In this document: positions 9,010-17,115 of the stretch, in pieces
Numbering within the stretch: the first letter of the stretch is position 1
Layout: each line of letters starts with the position of its first letter
Assembly: GCF_032461945.1 (NCBI RefSeq)
Contig: NZ_JAWCUD010000009.1
Coordinates: 186,001 to 250,000 of the forward strand
DNA: 64,000 nt
DNA from: Paenibacillus_E violae
GTDB taxonomy: Bacteria > Bacillota > Bacilli > Paenibacillales > NBRC-103111
Direction: 5' to 3'
Program-made: the position numbers and the translations under genes
Notes under the pieces: generated by a model
Databases searched by the model: none
What the model saw: the letters and a program-made list of their open reading frames with translations, nothing else
What the model was told of the DNA's origin: nothing

Positions 9010-10090
9010 ATACGGTCTTAAACGTGTCATCAATGCCAGTGGACGCATGAGTATTCTCGGGGTATCCGCTCCGACCGACACTGTTATGGAAGCCATGAAA
9101 CATGGCGGACAAAGTTACGTTGAAATTGCAGATCTTGTTGATAAAGCCGGCGATTATATCGCCAAAATTCTTGGCTCCGAAGCGGCTGTTGTCGTCAACT
9201 CGGCATCCAGCGGCATCGCGCTTTCCGTAGCAGCCATAGTGACCCGGGGGAACCGCCGTGCAAGCGAGCGGCTGCATCAGGACCCTATTGCCAAACGTGA
9301 TATTATCATTCTCAAGGGTCACAACGTACAATACGGCGCTCCTGTTGAAACCATGGTTTACCTTGGTGGCGGCAGACTCGTCGAAGTTGGCTATGCCAAT
9401 GAAGGCAAAGCGGAGCATATTGAAGACGCGATTAACGAAAATACGGCCGCTATTCTTTATGTGAAATCCCATCATGCGGTCCAAAAAAACATGATTTCCG
9501 TTGAAGAAGCATGGGATATTGCACAGCGCAATAACGTACCGCTCATCGTAGATGCGGCTGCGGAAGAAGATATTCAAAAGTATGTGAAATACTCCGATTT
9601 AGCGATTTACAGCGGTTCCAAAGCCATTGAAGGTCCTACTTCAGGTATTGTCGGCGGCAAACGCACCTATATTGAGTGGCTTAAAGTTCAACTGCACGGC
9701 ATAGGCCGGAGCATGAAAGTCGGCAAGGAAACTTCCTTCGGCTTGCTTCAAGCACTTGATGAGTATGGGGTTAAAGAAGACAAAAGCGAGCAAGAAAAAG
9801 CAGCTTTACAAGTGCTAATGCCGCTCAGCGAATTAAAAGGAATTAAAGTGACGATTGTTCAAGACGAAGCAGGCCGTGCCATTTTCCGCGGACGCATTCA
9901 AATTGATCCGGAGCAAGCCGGAACGACAGCGAAAGAAGTCGTTAATGGGCTTCGCGAGGGCGAAATCGCCATCTATACACGTGATTATGGCGTGAGACAA
10001 GGCTATTTTGATATCGATCCACGTCCGCTTCAAGGCGATGACATTGAGGTTATCGCTGCTCAAATACGCAAACTAGCAGGAGGTCAATAA
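8987..10090 (+). CDS. DgaE-like PLP-dependent ammonia lyase (SelA-related)
   Basis: A 367-residue fold-type I PLP enzyme of the SelA-related family that includes D-glucosaminate-6-phosphate ammonia lyase DgaE. The PLP-binding Lys is K212 in YSGSKAIEGPTSG, preceded by the cofactor Asp in PLIVDAAAEED. AAAGGAG lies 8 bases before ATG 8987. Known DgaE converts an amino-sugar acid phosphate to a 2-keto-3-deoxy acid phosphate plus ammonia. Here no PTS genes are present and a sugar kinase follows, so the non-phosphorylated amino-sugar acid may be the substrate. That shift is inference. Confidence 0.82.
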   Translation: MALSLNAKYGLKRVINASGRMSILGVSAPTDTVMEAMKHGGQSYVEIADLVDKAGDYIAKILGSEAAVVVNSASSGIALSVAAIVTRGNRRASERLHQDPIAKRDIIILKGHNVQYGAPVETMVYLGGGRLVEVGYANEGKAEHIEDAINENTAAILYVKSHHAVQKNMISVEEAWDIAQRNNVPLIVDAAAEEDIQKYVKYSDLAIYSGSKAIEGPTSGIVGGKRTYIEWLKVQLHGIGRSMKVGKETSFGLLQALDEYGVKEDKSEQEKAALQVLMPLSELKGIKVTIVQDEAGRAIFRGRIQIDPEQAGTTAKEVVNGLREGEIAIYTRDYGVRQGYFDIDPRPLQGDDIEVIAAQIRKLAGGQ

Positions 10091-10091
10091 C

Positions 10092-10847
10092 ATGTCCAAC
10101 ATGGCAAAAAGATTGTATAAAGGCCGCGCAGCGCTAAACGTGCTCGCTAACTCGGTTGAAAACGCGAAAGAAGTATTCGAAGCGGCTGAAGGTTATGTGC
10201 TTGTCGGCGTTCTTTCGAAAGACTACCCAACCGTGGAGACAGCTGTAGCCGCAATGAAAGAATACGGCAAAGCGATTGACGAAGCCGTATCCATCGGTCT
10301 AGGCGCTGGCGACAATCGTCAAGCTGCTGTCGTTGCTGCGATTGCTAAGCATTACCCAGGCACTCATATCAATCAAGTGTTCCCGGCAGTCGGTGCTACA
10401 CGCGCTAATCTTGGCGAGCAAGACAGCTGGATCAACAGCTTGGTCTCTCCTACCGGCCGCGTCGGCTATGTCAATATCTCAACAGGTCCAGTAAGCGCGG
10501 CTCAACCTGAGCATGCCATCGTACCTGTTAAAACAGCCATCGCGCTTGTTCGTGACATGGGTGGAAATGCTCTCAAGTATTTCCCGATGAACGGCTTGAG
10601 CCGTGAAGACGAGCTTCGTGCCGTTGCACAAGCTTGCGGCGAAGAAGGCTTTGCTCTTGAGCCAACTGGCGGTATCGACATGGAAAACTTTGAAACGATT
10701 CTGCGCATTGCGCTTGAAGCCAAAGTTCCGCAAGTCATCCCTCATGTGTACTCGTCAATTATTGATAAAGCTACAGGAAAAACAAATACATCCGATGTAC
10801 GCGAACTGCTCAGCATTATGAAGAAACTGGTTGATCAACATGGCTAA
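10092..10847 (+). CDS. KDGP aldolase family protein (DgaF-like)
   Basis: A 251-residue TIM-barrel-type aldolase of the EF_0839/AHA_3917 (DgaF) family. The expected Schiff-base Lys is K162 in NALKYFPM, comparable to the IKIFP motif of Eda. The phosphate-binding region is TGGIDMENF. AGGAGG lies 7 bases before ATG 10092 and the gene starts 1 bp after the previous stop. It should cleave 2-keto-3-deoxygluconate-6-phosphate to pyruvate and glyceraldehyde-3-phosphate. The window holds a second, canonical KDPG aldolase at 58479 from a different family. Confidence 0.85.
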   Translation: MSNMAKRLYKGRAALNVLANSVENAKEVFEAAEGYVLVGVLSKDYPTVETAVAAMKEYGKAIDEAVSIGLGAGDNRQAAVVAAIAKHYPGTHINQVFPAVGATRANLGEQDSWINSLVSPTGRVGYVNISTGPVSAAQPEHAIVPVKTAIALVRDMGGNALKYFPMNGLSREDELRAVAQACGEEGFALEPTGGIDMENFETILRIALEAKVPQVIPHVYSSIIDKATGKTNTSDVRELLSIMKKLVDQHG

Positions 10848-11856
10848 GCGAATTGCTGCTTTTGGAGAGGTTATGATGCGCCTGCAGGTGCCAGGTTATG
10901 AACTCTTGTCCCAAGCCAGCTCGCTTAACTACACGTTCTCCGGTACAGGAGTGAATATCAGCTCCGCACTTGCTCGCTTCGGGCATTCCGGGTTCCTGAT
11001 CTCCAGATTGCCTTCCAACGCAGTAGGAGATGCTGCAGAAGCTTACTTACGTAAATTAGGCATCAACTCGTCAATGATTACTCGCGGCGGCAACTATGTC
11101 GGCATGTATTTTTTGGAAAATGGTTTCGGTGCGCGGCCCAGCCGCGTCACTTATTCCAACCGGCAGGAAAGCAGTTTTAACACGGCCCCGGAAAGCACTT
11201 ATAATTTTGCTGAAATTGCTAAAAATATCGATATGATCCATTTCTGCGGGATTACTCTCGCCATGAATGATAACGTGCGCCAGCATATGAAGGCCTTGGC
11301 CAAACAAGTCAAAGCTAACGGGGGCACTGTTGTTTTCGATTGCAATTATCGTCCGGCTCATTGGGGCGAAGGCGGTTACGCGAAAGCAAAACCTCATTAC
11401 GAGGACATGCTGCAACTCGCTGACATTGTCATGATGAATGAGAAAGATGCCATATATATCCTGGGCATGCATACCGATCAAACCGAACGTCAGGATCAAC
11501 TGATGGAATTGATTCCAGCGGTTGCAGATAAATATCAGATCGGTGTCATTGCAGGAACGCATCGTCATATCAACAGTGACAACACCCATTCTCTACGTGG
11601 ATTTATTTATAAAAATCAAGCGTTCACCTTTTCTAATCTACTCACATTTTCTATCTATGATAGAATTGGTGCTGGAGATGCCTACACAAGCGGTATCGTA
11701 CATGGGGAAATTCAAGGATTTTCACCTGAAAAGACAGTCGGGTTTGCAGCTGCCGCCGGTATGCTCGCGCATACCATTGTTGGAGATACGCCTATGTCAT
11801 CGGAAAGCGATATCCTTCGTGCGATGACGGAAGCTGTGGGCGATGTAGAAAGGTAG
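10840..11856 (+). CDS. sugar kinase, 2-keto-3-deoxygluconate kinase-like (PfkB family)
   Basis: A 338-residue ribokinase/PfkB-family kinase. It opens with the KDG-kinase-style FGEVMMRLQVPG, has GARPSRVTYSNRQ, which matches the substrate loop of KdgK proteins, and carries DRIGAGDAY at 274-282 with catalytic D280. The ATG at 10840 overlaps the aldolase stop by 8 bp, so translation is probably coupled. The expected reaction is ATP-dependent phosphorylation of 2-keto-3-deoxygluconate, feeding the neighbouring aldolase. The family is sure; the substrate is strongly suggested by context. Confidence 0.85.
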   Translation: MAKRIAAFGEVMMRLQVPGYELLSQASSLNYTFSGTGVNISSALARFGHSGFLISRLPSNAVGDAAEAYLRKLGINSSMITRGGNYVGMYFLENGFGARPSRVTYSNRQESSFNTAPESTYNFAEIAKNIDMIHFCGITLAMNDNVRQHMKALAKQVKANGGTVVFDCNYRPAHWGEGGYAKAKPHYEDMLQLADIVMMNEKDAIYILGMHTDQTERQDQLMELIPAVADKYQIGVIAGTHRHINSDNTHSLRGFIYKNQAFTFSNLLTFSIYDRIGAGDAYTSGIVHGEIQGFSPEKTVGFAAAAGMLAHTIVGDTPMSSESDILRAMTEAVGDVER

Positions 11857-11867
11857 TGAACGTTTAG

Positions 11868-12581
11868 GTGAACTTATCCCGTAATAAACGCCCCTTATAT
11901 TTACAAATTATGAATATCCTAAAGGATCGCATCTTACACGGTGTGTATCCTTTGGGTACCAATATTCCATCTGAACCCCAGTTGGAGCAAGAATTTAATG
12001 TTAGCAAGATCACCGTTCGAAATGCCATCAAAGAGCTGGCACAAGAGGGATATTTGGAGAAAGGCAGCGGTAAAGGAACCAAAGTCATTCGCAATGCTTC
12101 CCTATCCAAGCTGTCTAAATGGAAACGGTTCACAGAAGTGCTGGTTGAAGAAGGCCACCAAATTCACAAGCAATTGCTCCGCGCTGAAATTGTTTCGAAT
12201 ACACCTGGAACATTGCCTTATCAGCTGTTTGGAGAGCGGTGTTTCTATATCGAACGCCTTTATCACTTAGATGACAGACCCTATATTCACTATTCCCATT
12301 ATCTCTCACTGCAAATGGCCACCATCGAACTCACGGATTTGAACGAACAATCCTTGTACGAACTTCTTGAAGATCACGGCATTGCCTTAGAGAAATATCG
12401 GGATGAATTTGCTGCTGTCACCGCCTCTTCCCATGTAGAGGATATGCTGCAAGTGAAAGCAGGCACGCCCCTACTGAACAGATTGCGTTATTCCTATGAT
12501 GAACAAGGCACTCTGATCGAATTCAGCGCAGGGCATTACAGTACCGAAATGCACAATTATGTAGTTAATTACGATACTTAG
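11868..12581 (+). CDS. GntR-family transcriptional regulator with UTRA domain
   Basis: A 237-residue regulator. The N-terminal winged helix (about 1-75) contains PLYLQIMNILKDRIL and VSKITVRNAIKELAQEGYLEK, the HutC-subfamily GntR signature. A UTRA ligand-binding domain follows (about 90-235; ERLYHLDDRPY, FSAGHY). The start is GTG 11868, after AAAGGTAG. It sits inside the catabolic operon between the kinase and permease genes. The natural target is the twin TATAACGTTATA palindrome upstream at 7744-7807. The ligand would be a pathway sugar acid or its phosphate. Confidence 0.88.
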   Translation: MNLSRNKRPLYLQIMNILKDRILHGVYPLGTNIPSEPQLEQEFNVSKITVRNAIKELAQEGYLEKGSGKGTKVIRNASLSKLSKWKRFTEVLVEEGHQIHKQLLRAEIVSNTPGTLPYQLFGERCFYIERLYHLDDRPYIHYSHYLSLQMATIELTDLNEQSLYELLEDHGIALEKYRDEFAAVTASSHVEDMLQVKAGTPLLNRLRYSYDEQGTLIEFSAGHYSTEMHNYVVNYDT

Positions 12582-12661
12582 GAATACTGGCTTCAGCTTG
12601 TTTCCTTTTCTCGTCGACACCTTGATAACGCTTACTAACATTTTGAGAAGAGGGATCCCAC

Positions 12662-13987
12662 ATGAATATGTATCTACTGATCGTTACCCTGCTTGCTATT
12701 GTCATTGTTATTCTTGGCGTAGCCTGGTGGAAATGGCATGCCTTTATTTCTTTAACCGTTGCGAGCTTGTTCCTGGCGCTTATGGCGGGTCTTTCTATGG
12801 ATAAAATCGTTGGCGCATATGAAACCGGCGTCGGCGCTGTGCTAGGGCATTTAGTCGGCATTTTGGCCTTAGGTACAATTTTGGGTAAAATGATGTCCGA
12901 TTCCGGGGCAGGCACCCAAGTCGCCAATTTCTTTATTCGCGTGTTTGGTGAAAAACGTTTGCCATGGGCCATGCTGCTATCCGGTTTTATTATTGGGATC
13001 CCTGTATTTTTTGACGTCGGGATCGTTATGCTCCTGCCACTTGTGATCTCCATTCACAAATCAACGAAACAAAATATATTGCTCATCGGTTTACCGGTCA
13101 TTGCCGGATTGTCCATTGTTCACGGTCTAGTACCACCGCATCCAGGCGCTATGACAGCCATCGGTATTTATAAAGCAGACATCGGCAAAGTACTAATTTA
13201 CTCCCTGATCATTGCGATTCCAGCTGCGATCATTGCAGGCCCATTGTTTGCCAAGTGGGTAAACAAACGTGTTGTTCCTCAGAATGAACCTGAGCTTCTG
13301 GATTCAAGCACTGAGCCTGAAAAATTGCCAGGCGCCGGCATTTCCTTTTTCATTATTTTGCTGCCTGTTTTGTTGATGGTTTTGTCTGTCATTGCACCTT
13401 ACCTGCCGGTTCCAAGTGGAATCATGAAATTCCTTGCTTTTATCGGGAATTCCGTGATCGCGCTGCTCATTTCTTGTTTCGCTGCCTTCTACTTCCTGGG
13501 CATTCGCCAGGGTATGAGTAAAAGTTATATCAGCAAATTGTCGCACGATTGCCTGCTCCCAGTTGCTTCGATTATTTTGATTATCGGTGCCGGCGGCGGA
13601 TTCAAACAAATCCTTATCGCCAGCGGCGTAGGTACCTCTATTGCGCAAATGGCCGAGAATATTTCTCTCTCTCCTATCGTATTAGCTTTCATGGTTGCCG
13701 GATTAATTCGTGTCGCAACCGGTTCGGCGACGGTCGCTTTAACAACAGCCGCGGGCATCGTCTCTCCCATTGTTGAGCATATGTCCGGCGTTAATTTGGA
13801 ACTGCTTGTTATTGCCACAGGCGCAGGCTCGCTGATGCTTTCCCATGTCAATGATGCTGGCTTCTGGATGGTTAAGGAATACCTCGGATTAACCGTCAAA
13901 GAAACGTTTAAAACGTGGACTGTCCTAGAAACACTCCTTTCCTTCATTGCATTCGGAACCGTGCTGATTATCGATATCTTCGTTTAA
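12662..13987 (+). CDS. gntP: GntP-family gluconate-type permease
   Basis: A 441-residue protein with about 12-14 membrane segments. IPVFFDVGIVMLLPLV and LVPPHPGAMTAIG are hallmark sequences of the GntP proton symporters for gluconate and related sugar acids. HVNDAGFWMVKEY near the C-terminus is another strongly conserved family motif. ATG 12662 follows an AGAGGGAT site. It ends the catabolic operon, 80 bp after the regulator. The operon context points to an (acylated) amino-sugar acid or related aldonate as substrate, imported without phosphorylation. Confidence 0.92.
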   Translation: MNMYLLIVTLLAIVIVILGVAWWKWHAFISLTVASLFLALMAGLSMDKIVGAYETGVGAVLGHLVGILALGTILGKMMSDSGAGTQVANFFIRVFGEKRLPWAMLLSGFIIGIPVFFDVGIVMLLPLVISIHKSTKQNILLIGLPVIAGLSIVHGLVPPHPGAMTAIGIYKADIGKVLIYSLIIAIPAAIIAGPLFAKWVNKRVVPQNEPELLDSSTEPEKLPGAGISFFIILLPVLLMVLSVIAPYLPVPSGIMKFLAFIGNSVIALLISCFAAFYFLGIRQGMSKSYISKLSHDCLLPVASIILIIGAGGGFKQILIASGVGTSIAQMAENISLSPIVLAFMVAGLIRVATGSATVALTTAAGIVSPIVEHMSGVNLELLVIATGAGSLMLSHVNDAGFWMVKEYLGLTVKETFKTWTVLETLLSFIAFGTVLIIDIFV

Positions 13988-13991
13988 ATAT

Positions 13992-14070
13992 AAAAGCCTG
14001 TGCACCTCCTCCTAGGATGTGTACAGGCCATAAAACAGCAAAAAAGACAGCCCCACATGGGACTGTCTCT
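13992..14070 (-). terminator. tandem terminators of the cold shock gene
   Basis: Two hairpins lie back to back. GACAG-CCC/GGG-CTGTC is at 14046-14067 and is followed on the minus strand by a T run (14045-14040). GCCTGTGCAC/GTGTACAGGC is at 13996-14028 and is followed by TTTTA on the minus strand. Both face the cold shock gene, and the second may also stop transcripts from the permease. Confidence 0.75.
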
Positions 14071-14118
14071 GTTGTTTGTGCTATGACACTCTATTTATAA
14101 GTGGGGACTCCCAATTTC

Positions 14119-14316
14119 TTATAATTTTGTGACGTTAGCTGCTTGAGGACCACGGTTGCCTTGAGTAATGTCGAACTCAACGGATTGGCCTTCTTCTAAT
14201 GTTTTGAATCCTTCGCCCTGAATTGCGGAGAAGTGAACGAATACATCGTCGCCTCCATCAACAGAAATGAAACCGTAGCCTTTTTCTGCGTTGAACCATT
14301 TAACTGTACCTTTCAA
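14119..14316 (-). CDS. cold shock protein, CspA family
   Basis: A 65-residue OB-fold protein with RNP1 KGYGFISV and RNP2 VFVHFSAI, the two RNA-binding motifs of the CspA/CspB family, and the usual length. An AGGAGG site lies just before the ATG at 14316. It acts as an RNA chaperone in the cytoplasm. It is monocistronic, with its own tandem terminators. I cannot tell which of the Bacillus paralogues (CspB, CspC, CspD) it corresponds to. Confidence 0.95.
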   Translation of the reverse strand: MKGTVKWFNAEKGYGFISVDGGDDVFVHFSAIQGEGFKTLEEGQSVEFDITQGNRGPQAANVTKL

Positions 14317-14443
14317 GTGAACAACCTCCTAAAAATATCGCCATCTATGACGAATAAGGAAATTATACCATCACATCTGGGATAAATCAACGCATAAAAA
14401 GCTCTGGACATGCTAAAATTTGTTGATGTACCAACGTTTTCCT

Positions 14444-15160
14444 CTATGCGAAGCCCCTCTTGATTATGCTTAAATATTGATGAGAATTTGGTAAAAAAGG
14501 TAGGCTTGCCTCTCTTTTTTCAACCAAATGCCCCTCGTTTGCCAAATCATTTATTAAATCAGGCAGTCTGCCATATTCCTCTGTTCGAAAACTGAGCAGC
14601 GGATAAATCTTCACTTCACTGCCAAGCTTCGCAACGCGAAGCAGCTCCCGCACCGCCTTCAGATGGAAGGCATAGTCGAACTGCTCCTCATATAGAAAAA
14701 GAAAGTGGCTGCACAGCACAAGATCAAAGGAATCTTGTTCAAACGGCAGCACCGGAAGACAAGCCACATGATACCTTGCCATGCCATCACGGCTTGAGAA
14801 GTCCTCTACGAACCTTTCTAGGCCTCTTATACGTCCCGCCGTATGGTTTTGAAGCGAACCATAAAACGACCAGTCATAGACGTCCTGGAGCTTCTCCATC
14901 TTGGCCGCAACAAGCCCGATTTCTTGCCTGCCATGCTGGTCTATCTCCTCCGATGATTTCTCGTACAAAGGATCGACCGCTTCTGCGAGAATACCAAGCT
15001 GCCTTGCTTCTGTTGTGAAGGAAGACGCACCGCCAGCAACATCCAGGACTCGTTTCCCTTGCAAATGTTCCGACTGCAGCATAAACATTTTCTCATACTC
15101 AGCATACGATCTGGAGGTCATCGCGACGCCGACTTGCTCATAAATACGCTTTTGTTCCAT
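14444..15160 (-). CDS. class I SAM-dependent methyltransferase
   Basis: About 238 residues. The SAM-binding glycine motif is RVLDVAGGASSFT near residue 38, and LVLCSHFLFLY is the post-motif strand. The fold is that of small-molecule or protein methyltransferases with a Rossmann core; the substrate is not evident. ATG 15160 is preferred over ATG 15166 because GAGGAG lies 8 bases before it and only 2 before the other. It stands alone on the minus strand between the cold shock gene and a divergent small gene. Confidence 0.82.
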   Translation of the reverse strand: MEQKRIYEQVGVAMTSRSYAEYEKMFMLQSEHLQGKRVLDVAGGASSFTTEARQLGILAEAVDPLYEKSSEEIDQHGRQEIGLVAAKMEKLQDVYDWSFYGSLQNHTAGRIRGLERFVEDFSSRDGMARYHVACLPVLPFEQDSFDLVLCSHFLFLYEEQFDYAFHLKAVRELLRVAKLGSEVKIYPLLSFRTEEYGRLPDLINDLANEGHLVEKREASLPFLPNSHQYLSIIKRGFA

Positions 15161-15360
15161 GCTCATCTCTCCTCAGCTCTTCTTTTCTGGGCAACAGCCC
15201 GTCTCATAACCCGTTTCCCTCTGGAAAGGATTAGGAGAATATTACCATGGGCAACTGTCTATGGCAATAGGGATTTCTTTGATGCCCTGTTTGGAAATCA
15301 CGTCTATTTATGATACGATTGCATATATCTTTAAGCTTACTACAGAAACGAGGAACAACC

Positions 15361-15606
15361 GTGTCAAAACAACCTTTCAAGAAACATACCATCTACAAAA
15401 AAGATAAATGGAACATGCTGAATGTCGAAGTCCAAGGAACCAAAATTGTGCTGACGGAGATCTCCGACCAGTGGGGTGAAGAGTGTCACACGTTCATCGG
15501 GCGGCCAGCGATGCTGCACTGGGCTAATGAGCGATTTGCTAAGGATAAGTTCGATGGTACGGAAGAAGAATGGCAAGCGATTATGGACGCATTCAAAGAA
15601 GTATAA
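15361..15606 (+). CDS. hypothetical protein, 81 aa
   Basis: A small basic protein starting at GTG 15361, with a GAGGAAC site 6-7 bases upstream. The open frame extends to 15310 but without a ribosome binding site. It contains a two-strand-like region (MLNVEVQGTKIVLTEI) and a C-terminal acidic helix (DGTEEEWQAIMDAFKEV). No membrane segment or Cys pair is visible. No function can be given; conservation in Paenibacillus is only an impression. Confidence 0.65.
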   Translation: MSKQPFKKHTIYKKDKWNMLNVEVQGTKIVLTEISDQWGEECHTFIGRPAMLHWANERFAKDKFDGTEEEWQAIMDAFKEV

Positions 15607-15682
15607 ACGGATTAGACCAAATGCCTTGACTTTCATTCTCTATCTTTTTATAATCAACTTATAAGTTCATACGTAATACTCC

Positions 15683-15803
15683 AAAGGGGAGTAGCTGATA
15701 CAGTAAAGTCGTCAATTCGGATCCTCATCAGATCCCGGCTTTATTGGCAACGACTATCGTTGTTAGCAAGACCTTTGCCAAATTTTTGGTGAAGGTCTTT
15801 TTT
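15683..15803 (+). promoter_or_regulatory. yybP-ykoY manganese riboswitch with terminator
   Basis: The 5' part AAAGGGGAGTAGCTG and the 3' part TTAGCAAGACCTTTGCC are the two conserved strands of the yybP-ykoY aptamer that form its Mn2+-binding loop. GTCGTCAATTC and CCGGCTTTATTG between them also match the ykoY leader pattern. The 3' end overlaps a terminator: AAGACCTT (15769-15776) pairs with AAGGTCTT (15792-15799), then TTTT. Known members turn genes on when Mn2+ is high. It lies directly upstream of the TerC-family gene, the classical target. Confidence 0.92.
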
Positions 15804-15811
15804 GATGAATT

Positions 15812-15851
15812 AGAGCCTTCACCGGTCGTCGGTGTTGGGCTCTATTTTTTT
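15812..15851 (+). terminator. second hairpin with T run upstream of terC-type gene
   Basis: AGAGCC..CACCG pairs with CGGTG..GGCTCT, followed by ATTTTTTT. It follows the riboswitch terminator and sits just before the ribosome binding site of the TerC gene, so it may act as a second terminator of the leader. Confidence 0.65.
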
Positions 15852-15879
15852 CAAAAAAATTGCTAAAGGAGTGGTCGTT

Positions 15880-16716
15880 GTGGAATGGTTATCAGCAGGC
15901 TTTTTCGTTTCATTACTCAGCATTATCCTCATTGATTTGGTACTTGCAGGAGATAACGCGATCGTTATCGGTATGGCGGCACGTAATTTGAAAAAGGAGA
16001 CACAAAAGAAAGTCATCATTTGGGGAACCGTAGGCGCTATCGTTATTCGCGCACTGGCGACCTTGATCGTGGTAACGCTTCTGAAAATTCCCGGTCTTCT
16101 CTTAGCGGGCGGCATATTGCTCCTCTGGATATCGTATAAGCTGCTCAGCGAAAAGAAAAATCACGAACAAGTTCAAGCGAAGAGCAGCATGTGGGCTGCC
16201 ATTCGCACGATTATTATTGCCGACGCCGTGATGGGTCTGGATAACGTCATTGCTGTCGCTGGCGCAGCTCATGGAAATTTCCTGCTCGTCATTATCGGTT
16301 TGCTGGTTAGTGTCCCTATCGTGGTCTGGGGCAGCACCTTATTCATCAAATGGATTGAAACTTATCCATGGATCATGTATATCGGCGCAGGCGTGCTCGC
16401 ATTAACGGCAGGTAAAATGATTACCGGCGAGAAATTCCTCTCCCCTTATTTCGCTTCAAATCCGCTTGGCAAATGGCTGCTGATCGGACTGCTCGTCATC
16501 ATCGTGCTTGCGGCAGGCAAATGGTCCAAAATGGTCGGCTACCTCGTAGAAGTCGGAGACCGCGGACAGTTAAAACTGCCTAAAGAATTAAGCGATGAAG
16601 CTCAAATTGCTCCGGAAGATCGTTTTACAGTCAAGATGGATTCCCGAGGCAAGTTGATTCTGGTGAAAACAGAAGATGATGAAAATCCCGATGAAACGAT
16701 GCAGCATGCCGGCTGA
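15880..16716 (+). CDS. TerC family integral membrane protein (YkoY-like)
   Basis: A 278-residue membrane protein with about 7 segments. The TerC hallmarks are IDLVLAGDNAIVIGMA near the N-terminus and IIADAVMGLDNVIAVAGA in the repeat half; the paired Asp residues are expected to bind metal. A cytoplasmic C-terminal tail runs from about 228. GTG 15880 is chosen because AAAGGAG lies 8 bases upstream. Family members under Mn2+ riboswitches export manganese or load it onto exoenzymes. Regulation by the riboswitch at 15683-15803 fits. Confidence 0.92.
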   Translation: MEWLSAGFFVSLLSIILIDLVLAGDNAIVIGMAARNLKKETQKKVIIWGTVGAIVIRALATLIVVTLLKIPGLLLAGGILLLWISYKLLSEKKNHEQVQAKSSMWAAIRTIIIADAVMGLDNVIAVAGAAHGNFLLVIIGLLVSVPIVVWGSTLFIKWIETYPWIMYIGAGVLALTAGKMITGEKFLSPYFASNPLGKWLLIGLLVIIVLAAGKWSKMVGYLVEVGDRGQLKLPKELSDEAQIAPEDRFTVKMDSRGKLILVKTEDDENPDETMQHAG

Positions 16717-16804
16717 AAAAGGAGTTTGCCTACAGGCAGCGAAACTTACTATCATGCAGTAATTAGCAAGTGTCATATTCTATAGGGATAAGGATGATTC
16801 ACCA

Positions 16805-16987
16805 ATGACCGAATCCGGTTCTATACTCACATTTATTCTCGTATCCTTCTGCCTAGCCATCATTTTGATTATGAAAAAAGACAGCCTTCCCGCCCAAATG
16901 AAACGATATCTCGCTTTATTGGCAATCGTCATGGTCTCGTTTTCGTTTGTTCTCATCTTGATCAGCTTCTTTGGCGCCGGAAAGTAA
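16805..16987 (+). CDS. small membrane protein, 60 aa
   Basis: Two hydrophobic helices (about 8-22 and 37-56) are separated by a basic loop (KKDSLPAQMKRY). The ATG is preceded by AAGGATGAT. It begins 88 bp after the TerC gene on the same strand and may be cotranscribed. No family recognised; the topology suggests a helical hairpin in the membrane. Confidence 0.65.
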   Translation: MTESGSILTFILVSFCLAIILIMKKDSLPAQMKRYLALLAIVMVSFSFVLILISFFGAGK

Positions 16988-17033
16988 ATTTACTTCCTTC
17001 CAGCTTTTTCTTATAATCATAATTGAGTGGGTT

Positions 17034-17115
17034 AACGGTCATACTAGGTGAAAACCATGAAGTGGGTTTAGATCAAAATTCCCCCACATGGGTATAAGCC
17101 GGGAGCGTGACCGTA
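17034..17115 (+). promoter_or_regulatory. structured leader just upstream of the oligoendopeptidase start
   Basis: ACGGTCA (17035-17041) pairs with TGACCGT (17108-17114), enclosing a second helix in which CCAT..GTGGG (17055-17066) pairs with CCCAC-ATGG (17083-17091). The outer arm ends one base before the first possible start codon of the next gene, and the GGGAG ribosome binding site lies inside the closed loop. This could mask translation of the long form. It matches no riboswitch class I know; the pairing is seen, the function is inferred. Confidence 0.4.

Noticed and set aside
8999..9577. Long antisense open frame (192 codons) opposite the DgaE-like gene
   Set aside because: It mirrors the codon pattern of the plus-strand gene, has no ribosome binding site and no coherent protein features.
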